Positions 6,554-12,377 of a DNA stretch of 12,517 nucleotides are shown here, piece by piece. The notes beneath the pieces were generated by a model. It did no database searches. It worked only from the letters and a program-made list of their open reading frames with translations, and was not told where the DNA came from. Where the stretch lies: the NCBI GenBank assembly GCA_023268575.1, contig JALRCL010000859.1, forward strand, positions 1-12,517, read 5' to 3'. The position numbers were made by a program, and so were the translations under genes. Every line of letters starts with the position of its first letter. Position 1 is the stretch's first letter. This stretch comes from Patulibacter sp. (GTDB taxonomy: Bacteria; Actinomycetota; Thermoleophilia; Solirubrobacterales; Solirubrobacteraceae).

Positions 6554-7416
6554 GGGACGTCCTGGTCATCGCCCGCCTCGGCCTGCGCGAGGCCGTCCGG
6601 CGCCGGGTCCTGCCGGTCGTCGTCGCGCTGTCCGTCGCGTTCCTCGTCCTCTACTGGCTCGGGGTCGGCGTGGTGGAGAAGGACGCCGTCCCGCGCGGCG
6701 GGGCGTTCGGCGACGCGCTCGCCGACCAGGTCGAGCCCGCGATCGACGCCGCGACCGCCGGCGTCCTGCTCGGGCTGGCGAGCTTCGCGACGCTCTTCCT
6801 CGGCGCGACGCTCGCGATCTTCCTCACCGCCGGTGCGATCCGCGGCGACGCCGAGCGCGGGCTGCTGCAGCCGCTGCTCGTGCGCCCGCCGGGACGCCTG
6901 CGGGTGCTCGCGGGGCGCTGGCTCACCGCCACCGCGATCGCCGTGCCCTACACGCTCGTGCTGCACCTCGGCGCGACCGCGATCATGCGCTGGCGCGGCG
7001 GGTTCGTCGCCGACCAGGTGCTGTGGTCCGCCGTCGAGCTATCGCTCGCCGTCGGGCTCGTCGCACTGCTCTCGCTCGCGGCGTCGGTCCTGCTGAGCCA
7101 GGTCGCGGGCGGCATCGGCTCGTTCATGTGCGTCGGAGCGGGGCTCGTCGGCAGCCTGCTGGGCCAGATCGGCGACTCGATCGACAACCGCACCCTCGAA
7201 CGCGCCGGCGACGTGGTCGGGATCGTCCTGCCGTTCCAGGCGCTCTACGAGGACGTGCTGTACCGCCTGACGGCGACCACGCGGGAGCCGCTCCTCATGC
7301 TCGGCCCGTTCGGCGGGGCCGACCCCGCGGGCGCCGGAACGCTCGCCTGGGCCGCCGTCTGGGCGGTGCTGCTGGCCGCGCTGGCGTCCTGGCGCCTGGC
7401 GCGCCAGGACCTCTGA
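6550..7416 (+). CDS. ABC-2 type transporter permease
   Basis: A 288-residue polytopic membrane protein that pairs with the ATPase before it. About six membrane segments can be read: residues 20-40, 70-95, 125-145, 160-183, 187-206 and 264-282. Between the second and third lies AGAIRGDAERGLLQPLLVRP (94-113), the cytosolic helix of ABC-2 permeases that contacts the ATPase. A larger loop with VEKDAVPRGGAFGDAL follows the first helix and would face outside. The start ATG overlaps the ATPase stop (ATGA), and one coding unit ends at the stop next to a strong hairpin. The complex is most likely an exporter made of two ATPases and two copies of this permease. The substrate is not evident from sequence; members of this family export drugs, lipids, ions or peptides. 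Confidence 0.87.
   Translation: MRDVLVIARLGLREAVRRRVLPVVVALSVAFLVLYWLGVGVVEKDAVPRGGAFGDALADQVEPAIDAATAGVLLGLASFATLFLGATLAIFLTAGAIRGDAERGLLQPLLVRPPGRLRVLAGRWLTATAIAVPYTLVLHLGATAIMRWRGGFVADQVLWSAVELSLAVGLVALLSLAASVLLSQVAGGIGSFMCVGAGLVGSLLGQIGDSIDNRTLERAGDVVGIVLPFQALYEDVLYRLTATTREPLLMLGPFGGADPAGAGTLAWAAVWAVLLAALASWRLARQDL
7386..7410 (+). terminator. Hairpin at the 3' end of the ABC permease gene
   Basis: A perfect 10-bp stem, GTCCTGGCGC and GCGCCAGGAC, closes a 5-nt loop and ends 3 nt before the permease stop codon. It overlaps coding sequence and has no T-tract, so it is not a textbook intrinsic terminator. It could still stop transcription or protect the transcript end. Confidence 0.4.
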
Positions 7417-7428
7417 CCTCCGGGCCGG

Positions 7429-7450
7429 GCCTCCGGCGGTGCCGCGAGGC
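7429..7450. terminator. Hairpin in the convergent gap after the permease
   Basis: GCCTCCGGC pairs with GCCGCGAGGC (one bulge) around a GGT loop. It lies between the ends of the permease and the coiled-coil gene and could act on both strands. There is no T-tract. Confidence 0.35.
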
Positions 7451-7488
7451 ACGACGAACCGGTCGGTGCCGAGGGCGGCGAGCGCCGG

Positions 7489-8805
7489 TCAGCCGGTGGT
7501 CGAGTCGGGCAGCTTGCGCCCGACCGGCCCGACGTAGACCCCGCGCGGCAGCGGGTTGTCCGCCGTCGGCCCGGGGTGGAAGCTCAGGTAGATCCGGGCG
7601 CAGCGCTGCGCGCCGGCCCCGTTGGCGACCCGGACGTGCTCCGCGACGCGCAGGGTCTGGCCCTCGTGGTGGAAGTGGTAGTCGTTCGGGTGGATCCCGT
7701 ACCAGACGTCCCCGACCCCGGACCGCCAGTCCAGGCCGAGGTCCTGCGCGAGCTGACCGACCGGCTGGCCGATCCCCTCGGGCCGCAGGTACGCCTCGGC
7801 GACCCGATCGAGCGTCGCCAGATCCTGGAGGATCATGTCCGGCCGCCAGAACGGGCTGTCGGCGGCGGTCTCGAAGGCCCGTTCGGTGAAGACGAGGTTC
7901 CGACAGCGCTTCGCCGCGACGTGGACGGCCTCGGCGACCGTCTCGACCTCGGGCAGCGGCTCCTCGCCGGAGTCCTCGCCCTCGTCGTCGGCGGCGACCT
8001 CGTGGTGCAGGCGCGCGGCCTCGCGGCGGGCGGCCTCGAGCGCGGCCTCGAGCCGCTCGTGCTCGACGTGCGCCTCGAGCAGGAGCTGCTCGCGCTCGGC
8101 GAGCCGGGCGCGCAGGTCGTCGACCTCCTCGGCGACGTCGCCGGCGGCGACGGGCTCCTCGGGGGCGTCCTCGAGCCGATCGGCCAGCTCCTCGCCGCGC
8201 GCACGGGCCTGCGAGAGCTCGCCCTGCAGCGCGCCGAGCTCGGACTCCGCCTTGTCCAGACGACCGCGCAGCTCCTGCGACTCGGCGACGCGCTCCTCGG
8301 CGCGGCGCTCGTGCCGGGCGGCCTGCGCCTGCGCCTGCTCCGTGCGGCGCTGGGCCTGCTCGAGCTCCTTCTCCGCGCGGACGGCGCGGCGGTCGAGGTC
8401 GACGATCGCCTCGCGGCAGATCGCCAGGAGGCGCTTGTCGACCTCGGCGATCCGGCGCTCCTGGTCGACGTCGGCGCGCAGCAGGAGCACCTCCTGCTCC
8501 GGCGTGAGCTCCGGCAGCTCCTGGGCGCCGGGCTCGATCCCGAGCTCGGCCTCGACTTCGCGGACGACCGCTACCGCGTCGTCCTCGGCTTCGAGCGCGT
8601 CGACGAAGGCTTGAACCATCGCAACCGATGAACGGTCGACGCAGAGGGCCAGCGGCATGCCGAGCTGCTCGCGGAGGATGCGGTCGATCTCCGGCTTGCC
8701 GATCCGGTCGAAGACGACCTCCGTCGGCTGGGCGACCGCGACCTGCCCGCGCTTGTGCGTGGGCGACCCCGACCGCTTGGACCTGCTGCGCTTCTTCGTG
8801 CTCAT
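7489..8805 (-). CDS. Coiled-coil protein with an uncharacterised conserved-looking C-terminal domain
   Basis: A 438-residue protein I cannot assign to a named family. Four parts are visible. First is a strongly basic tail (1-20, KKRSRSKRSGSPTHKRG). Second is a small predicted alpha/beta region (about 25-95). Third is a long charged heptad-like coiled coil (about 110-270, rich in Glu, Arg, Ala and Gln), interrupted by an acidic, Pro-containing hinge near 212-228. Last, after an acidic linker (272-290), comes a globular domain of about 145 residues. The last domain has FWRPDMILQDLATLDRVAEAYL, a Tyr/His-rich YHFHHEGQTLRVAEHVRV segment, CARIYLSFH and a final YVGPVGRKLPDSTTG. There is no signal peptide or membrane segment, so it is probably cytosolic. 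ATG 8805 is chosen because a TACGGT element lies 12 nt upstream and the longer frame back to 8916 would run through it. The gene is monocistronic and converges on the exporter. Confidence 0.85.
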   Translation of the reverse strand: MSTKKRSRSKRSGSPTHKRGQVAVAQPTEVVFDRIGKPEIDRILREQLGMPLALCVDRSSVAMVQAFVDALEAEDDAVAVVREVEAELGIEPGAQELPELTPEQEVLLLRADVDQERRIAEVDKRLLAICREAIVDLDRRAVRAEKELEQAQRRTEQAQAQAARHERRAEERVAESQELRGRLDKAESELGALQGELSQARARGEELADRLEDAPEEPVAAGDVAEEVDDLRARLAEREQLLLEAHVEHERLEAALEAARREAARLHHEVAADDEGEDSGEEPLPEVETVAEAVHVAAKRCRNLVFTERAFETAADSPFWRPDMILQDLATLDRVAEAYLRPEGIGQPVGQLAQDLGLDWRSGVGDVWYGIHPNDYHFHHEGQTLRVAEHVRVANGAGAQRCARIYLSFHPGPTADNPLPRGVYVGPVGRKLPDSTTG

Positions 8806-8817
8806 GGCGTTCCGGCC

Positions 8818-8823
8818 ACCGTA
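8818..8823 (-). promoter_or_regulatory. -10 element of the coiled-coil gene
   Basis: TACGGT on the minus strand ends 12 nt before the ATG at 8805, predicting a leader of only about five bases. The hexamer is identical to that of the GNAT gene. No -35 is recognisable. Confidence 0.45.
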
Positions 8824-8966
8824 GCGCAGCGGTCTGGGGGATTCATGAGGGAACGGCTCGCCGCTGCCGCGAACGGACTCCCTGATCGCACCATCGGCGG
8901 CCGGGCCGGGGGGCATGAGGGGGTGGACCCCGGACGTTCGTCCGCCCGGACGCGTGGCGGTGTCCG

Positions 8967-9001
8967 GCGGGGCGCGCCGTCCCCGTACCGGGCCGCCCCG
9001 C
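8967..9001 (-). terminator. Possible terminator hairpin after the flippase gene
   Basis: GCGGGGCG (8967-8974) and CGCCCCGC (8994-9001) form an 8-bp stem around a 19-nt loop, starting 3 nt beyond the flippase stop codon. There is no T-tract. The rest of the 199-nt gap 8806-9004 holds the coiled-coil promoter and some short dyads, with no credible gene. Confidence 0.3.
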
Positions 9002-9004
9002 GCG

Positions 9005-10498
9005 TCAGGACCGGGATGCCCGGCGGGCGGCGAGGGCGGCGCGCAGGCCCTGCAGCTCGTCGCGGCGGACGCCGCCGGCGAGCACGACCGCGGGGAGCAG
9101 CGCCGCGCACCCGGCCAGCCGCGCCGCCCAGCCGTCGACCCCGCCGCCCGGGAGGACCGCGTCGCCGGCGAGCACGAGCGCGACGAGCACCACGGCGGCG
9201 GCGAGCATCCGCGCGTGGTCGAAGGGGACGCGCAGCAGCCGCCTAGTGCGCAGGTGCGCGAGGCCGAGCGCCACGACGTAGGCGGCGACGAGTGCGAGCG
9301 CCGCGCCCGTGGCCTCGTGGTCGGGCACGAGCCAGGCGAGGACGAGGACGTTCACGACGAGGCCGAGGACCGCCGCCGGCAGGGTCCGCCCCGTGGCGTG
9401 CGCGCGGCCGGCGATCGACGTGAACACCCACGTGAGGCCCCACAGGGCCCAGCCGAGCGCGAGCCACGGCAGGGCCTCCGCCGCCGCGTCCTTCGCCGCC
9501 GGCGAGAAGCCGTCCCCGAGCAGCAGGTCGCAGATCTCGTGGCGCAGGAGGGCGATCGCCGCCACGACCGTCCCGAGCAGCGCGACGTAGAGCCGCACGA
9601 CCTGGGCGTAGACCGGCGGCGCCTGCTCGGCGGGCAGGTCGTAGGCCAGCGGGGGCCAGGCCGCCTGGAAGGCGCGCGCGACGACGATCACGAGCGTCGC
9701 GAGCTTCACCGCCGCGGCGTAGACGCCCGCGGCGTCGCTGCCGGCCTCCTGCAGCAGCCACTGCCGGTCGACGACGGTGAGGAGGAAGACGGTGACCTCC
9801 GGCACGACGGTCGGCAGGCCGAACCGCCAGAGGGCGCGCATCGGGACGCCGGGCCCGTCCGGCCCGCGGTGGCCGAGCAGCAGCTCGCGCTGGGACCACC
9901 AGAGCCCGAGGAGGACGGCGACCGACGCGAGGTAGTTCCCCAGGAGGTAGCCCGGCGCGCCCTGGTCGAGCACGACGACGAGCAGGACCGTGGTGCCGAC
10001 GGTCAGGCCGACGTTCGACAGCGACGCACGCAGGTACGTCCGCCGCGCCTCCTGCGCGCGGAGCAGCGCGTTGAGCACCTCGAGGTTCGTGAACGCCCAG
10101 ATCCCCAGCGCCGCGGCGCGCACGGTGGCCGTCGCCTCGCGACCCCCGTCGTCGAGCACCACCTCGGCCAGCGGCGCCGCGGCGAGCAGCACGGCCCCCG
10201 CCACGACGGTGCTGGCGGCCGCCACGAGGACGACGACGCGACGGGCCAGCCGCGCACGGCGCACGGGGTCCTCGTCGTGGAACCAGTGCCGCAGGAGCGC
10301 CTCCTGCAGTCCCCCGCGAACGACGATCGACAGCAGGATGATCCACGTCAGCAGGACCTCGGCCCAGCCGAGCTCGCCCTCGCTCAGGTGCGACGTGTAG
10401 AGCGGCAGGGTGACGAGCGCCAGCACCCCGGCGACGACGCCGGAGGCCTGGTACGCCAGGCCGGACGCGGCCAGGCGGCGGAGGGGGTGCGGCGCCAT
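9005..10498 (-). CDS. Polysaccharide flippase of the MOP superfamily (Wzx/MviN-like)
   Basis: A 497-residue integral membrane protein with roughly 12-14 hydrophobic helices and no soluble domain, the size and layout of Wzx-type polysaccharide flippases. The N-terminus LAYQASGVVAGVLALVTLPLYTSHLSEGELGWAEVL (about 14-49) is the usual first-helix pair of the family, where a polar loop follows LPLYT and precedes a G-x-x-E stretch. Further landmarks are GLQEALLRHWF (63-73), FGLPTVVPEVTVFLLTVVDRQWLLQ (226-250) at the start of the second half-bundle, and AGVYAAAVKLATLV (257-270). The last residues (478-497) form a basic cytosolic tail. The expected role is moving lipid-linked glycan units across the cytoplasmic membrane. 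ATG 10498 is supported by TAGCCT 9 nt upstream. It is divergent from the ASCH gene across a 118-nt gap holding a large inverted repeat. The transported glycan is unknown. Confidence 0.87.
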   Translation of the reverse strand: MAPHPLRRLAASGLAYQASGVVAGVLALVTLPLYTSHLSEGELGWAEVLLTWIILLSIVVRGGLQEALLRHWFHDEDPVRRARLARRVVVLVAAASTVVAGAVLLAAAPLAEVVLDDGGREATATVRAAALGIWAFTNLEVLNALLRAQEARRTYLRASLSNVGLTVGTTVLLVVVLDQGAPGYLLGNYLASVAVLLGLWWSQRELLLGHRGPDGPGVPMRALWRFGLPTVVPEVTVFLLTVVDRQWLLQEAGSDAAGVYAAAVKLATLVIVVARAFQAAWPPLAYDLPAEQAPPVYAQVVRLYVALLGTVVAAIALLRHEICDLLLGDGFSPAAKDAAAEALPWLALGWALWGLTWVFTSIAGRAHATGRTLPAAVLGLVVNVLVLAWLVPDHEATGAALALVAAYVVALGLAHLRTRRLLRVPFDHARMLAAAVVLVALVLAGDAVLPGGGVDGWAARLAGCAALLPAVVLAGGVRRDELQGLRAALAARRASRS

Positions 10499-10507
10499 CG
10501 CCGGGAC

Positions 10508-10513
10508 AGGCTA
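10508..10513 (-). promoter_or_regulatory. -10 element of the flippase gene
   Basis: TAGCCT on the minus strand ends 9 nt before the ATG at 10498. The same hexamer is used before the GT-B gene at 11267. No clear -35. Confidence 0.45.
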
Positions 10514-10561
10514 CGCAGCACCGCGCGCGCCCATCCGCCGGCGCGCGTCCGGCCGGCGGCC

Positions 10562-10604
10562 GCGCGTGGCCGCCCCACCCCTCGACAGCGGGGCGGCCAC
10601 GCGC
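10562..10604. repeat. Perfect 15-bp inverted repeat in the flippase/ASCH divergent promoter region
   Basis: The left arm GCGCGTGGCCGCCCC (10562-10576) and right arm GGGGCGGCCACGCGC (10590-10604) are exact reverse complements separated by 13 nt. Both flanking genes are transcribed away from it, so it cannot be a terminator for either. The right arm fills most of the -35/-10 spacer of the ASCH gene, and the spacer between the arms contains that gene's -35. This layout fits an operator. Confidence 0.8.
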
Positions 10605-10610
10605 CAGGAT
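10582..10610 (+). promoter_or_regulatory. Promoter of the ASCH/winged-helix gene
   Basis: TCGACA (10582-10587) and CAGGAT (10605-10610) are separated by 17 nt, close to the TTGACA/TANNNT consensus. The -10 ends 6 nt before GTG 10617, so the transcript is probably leaderless. It is embedded in the inverted repeat at 10562-10604, so a protein bound there should block RNA polymerase. Confidence 0.6.
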
Positions 10611-10616
10611 CGGCCC

Positions 10617-11204
10617 GTGCTCATCCCCCGACCGCTGCTGGAGCGGATCGTCGCCGGCGAGGTGACGCTCCAGTTCCGCCGCCAGCGCCGTCCGACGGTG
10701 AAGGCGGGAGGACGCCTGCGGACCGTGCTCGGCGAGCTCGCGATCGACGCGGTGGAGCCGGTCGCCCTGGCGTCGATCAGCGCGGCCGACGCCCGGGCTG
10801 CCGGCGCCACGTCGCGGAAGGAGCTCCTCGACCGGCTGCGCGCGCGGGAGGGCACCGTGTACCGGATCGCCGTGCGCTGGGCCGGCGACGACCCGCGCGT
10901 GGCGCTCCGCGAGGCCGCGGAGCTCGACGACGCCGGCGTCGCGGAGATCGCCGCGGCGCTCGACGCGATCGACGCGCGCAGCCGGCGCGGCCCGTGGACG
11001 CGGGAGGTCCTCGCCCTCATCGACCGGCGCCCCGCGACCCTCGCGGCCGACCTCGCGACGGAGCTCGGACGGGAGCGGCTGCCGTTCAAGGCCGACGTCC
11101 GGCGGCTGAAGGAGCTCGGGCTGACGGAGAGCCTCGACGTCGGCTACCGGCTGTCGCCGCGTGGCCGCGCGTTCCGCGCGCGCGACCCGCGACGCGACGG
11201 CTGA
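10617..11204 (+). CDS. ASCH-domain protein with a C-terminal winged-helix-like domain
   Basis: A 195-residue two-part protein. Residues 1-90 look like an ASCH domain (PUA-like beta barrel): LIPRPLLERIVAGEVTLQFRRQRRPTVKAGGRLR, a central strand region, then SAADARAAGATSRKELLDRL and TVYRIAVRW. ASCH domains are thought to bind RNA or nucleotides, and some act as RNases or amidohydrolases. Residues about 125-188 (PWTREVLALIDRRPATLAADLATELGRERLPFKADVRRLKELGLTESLDVGYRLSPRGRAF) read as a winged helix: helix-turn-helix, a recognition helix at about 155-168 and a Tyr-Arg-Leu-Ser wing followed by PRGRAF. A charged helix (95-122) joins the two. The GTG start is set by CAGGAT 6 nt upstream. The gene is divergent from the flippase and 62 nt before the GT-B gene. 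Control of the inverted repeat in its own promoter is plausible but inferred. Confidence 0.75.
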   Translation: MLIPRPLLERIVAGEVTLQFRRQRRPTVKAGGRLRTVLGELAIDAVEPVALASISAADARAAGATSRKELLDRLRAREGTVYRIAVRWAGDDPRVALREAAELDDAGVAEIAAALDAIDARSRRGPWTREVLALIDRRPATLAADLATELGRERLPFKADVRRLKELGLTESLDVGYRLSPRGRAFRARDPRRDG

Positions 11205-11252
11205 CCGTCGGGAGGACGACCCGCCGGCCGGGACCCCGCGCGGGGCATCGCG

Positions 11253-11258
11253 TAGCCT
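11253..11258 (+). promoter_or_regulatory. -10 element of the TuaH-like glycosyltransferase gene
   Basis: TAGCCT ends 8 nt before GTG 11267. GGGACC at 11230-11235, 17 nt upstream, is a poor candidate -35. Confidence 0.5.
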
Positions 11259-11266
11259 CGCCTGCC

Positions 11267-12313
11267 GTGAGCGACCTGCGCCCGACCTGCGCGCTGCTGC
11301 TGCCCCGTCCGCTGGAGCAGTTCATCCTGCGCGAGCAGGCCGAGGACCTCCTGCGCGGCGCGGACGTCGTCGCGCTGGACCCTCCGCGGCCCGGCTACGG
11401 GGCGACCCTGCGCGTGCCGGAGGGCGTCGCCGGCCCGCTCGCGCAGCGCCAGGCCGGATCGCTGCTGAAGCGGCTGCGCGACGACGGCCGCGATCCGCGG
11501 GTCGTCGTCGCCTTCCACGCGATCCAGGAGCCGGTCGTCGCCCAGTTCCGCGCGCGGGCCGGCAGCGAGGTCTGGTACTGGCGCTGGGACCGCTACGAGC
11601 TCGCCCACGACGCGGGGCCCGCGCAGCGCGAGCGGCTCGCGACCCTCCACGACCGCCTCTCGCGGCTCGCGTCGCTCGTCGTCGCCTCGAGCGGCCGGCT
11701 CGCCGAGCTCGCGCAGGAGGACGGCCGCCCGACGGTGCTCAGCCCACTGGCGGCGGACCGCTTCCCCGCGCCGGAGCCGACCGCCGGGGTCGTCGCCCTG
11801 ACCGTCGGGCACCTCGGTCGCCGCGTCGACTGGTCGCTGCTGCGCGGGATCGGCGAGCGGATGCCGGAGCTCCAGCTCCTGCTCGTCGGGGAGGTCCACG
11901 AGAACGAGGTCGGCGAGGACCCCGACTTCCGCTGGTGCCGCGAGCACGCGCCCTACGTGTTCCTCGGCCGCCTGCCGGACGAGGCGGTCGCCCAGCTCCT
12001 GCGCCTGACCGACGCCGGGCTGCTGCCGTTCACCGTCGATCCGTTCAACGACGCGGGCCTGCCCTACCGGATCCTCAAGGCCGCGCGCCTGGGCCGGCGG
12101 ACCGTCGTGCCGGACCTCGCCGGCGCGCGGACCTGGGACCGGGCGATCCTCGTCGGCGCCGACGCCGACGCGATGGTCGCCGCGCTGCGCGGCCAGGCCG
12201 GGGCGCGCGAGGCGCCAGACGCGTCGCTGCGCGCCTGGGCGCTCGAGCAGGCCGCGCACGCGCAGAACGCGCCGCTGCGCGAGCGCCTGCGGGCGATCGG
12301 TCTCGACGCGTAG
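11267..12313 (+). CDS. GT-B glycosyltransferase resembling the TuaH type
   Basis: A 348-residue protein with GT-B features. The N-terminal half contains VVVAFHAIQEPVVAQF (79-94), VWYWRWDRYELAHD (102-115) and SLVVASSGRLAELAQ (136-150), where the nascent sugar chain or lipid acceptor would bind. The C-terminal donor half begins VVALTVGHLGRRVDWSLLRGIGERMPELQLLLVGEV (175-210). It continues with YVFLGRLPDEAVAQLL (230-245) and DAGLLPFTVDPFNDAGLPYRILKAARLGRRTVVPDLAGA (249-287). The VDW-LL block and the P-F-N-x-A-x-P-x-K-like block recall TuaH-type transferases of teichuronic acid synthesis. No membrane helix is visible. GTG 11267 lies 8 nt after TAGCCT and directly before the first beta strand. With the flippase on the far side of the ASCH gene, it probably builds the same surface glycan (inference). 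Sugar and acceptor are unknown. Confidence 0.8.
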   Translation: MSDLRPTCALLLPRPLEQFILREQAEDLLRGADVVALDPPRPGYGATLRVPEGVAGPLAQRQAGSLLKRLRDDGRDPRVVVAFHAIQEPVVAQFRARAGSEVWYWRWDRYELAHDAGPAQRERLATLHDRLSRLASLVVASSGRLAELAQEDGRPTVLSPLAADRFPAPEPTAGVVALTVGHLGRRVDWSLLRGIGERMPELQLLLVGEVHENEVGEDPDFRWCREHAPYVFLGRLPDEAVAQLLRLTDAGLLPFTVDPFNDAGLPYRILKAARLGRRTVVPDLAGARTWDRAILVGADADAMVAALRGQAGAREAPDASLRAWALEQAAHAQNAPLRERLRAIGLDA

Positions 12314-12340
12314 TCCCCGCGGCCGGTCGCCGGCGGTCCC

Positions 12341-12371
12341 TTGACCTGGAGCGCGCTCCACGGCCTACCGT
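12341..12371 (+). promoter_or_regulatory. MerR-type promoter of the dehydrogenase gene
   Basis: TTGACC (12341-12346) and TACCGT (12366-12371) are separated by exactly 19 bp. The start of that spacer is a perfect 14-nt palindrome, TGGAGCGCGCTCCA (12347-12360). Over-long 19-bp spacers with an internal palindrome are the hallmark of promoters activated by MerR-family regulators. The -10 ends 6 nt before ATG 12378. Confidence 0.65.
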
Positions 12372-12377
12372 CGGGGC

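Noticed and set aside
7576..8631. A 351-codon plus-strand frame rich in Leu, Val and Asp opposite the coiled-coil gene
   Set aside because: The regular composition mirrors the heptad pattern on the other strand. The minus-strand reading has a coherent coiled coil, a globular domain and a promoter.
8806..8916. A longer N-terminus for the coiled-coil protein starting at ATG 8916
   Set aside because: The extra 37 residues look random and run through the TACGGT element at 8818-8823. MSTKKRSRSK is a natural start.
8845..9005. A small plus-strand gene starting at ATG 8845 in the gap
   Set aside because: The frame runs on through the antisense of the flippase with Arg/Gly/Pro-rich sequence, and there is no -10 or ribosome site of the local type.
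8915..12313. A 1132-codon plus-strand open frame ending with the TuaH-like gene
   Set aside because: Everything before GTG 11267 is low-complexity antisense of the flippase and an out-of-frame reading of the ASCH gene. A -10 element directly precedes GTG 11267.
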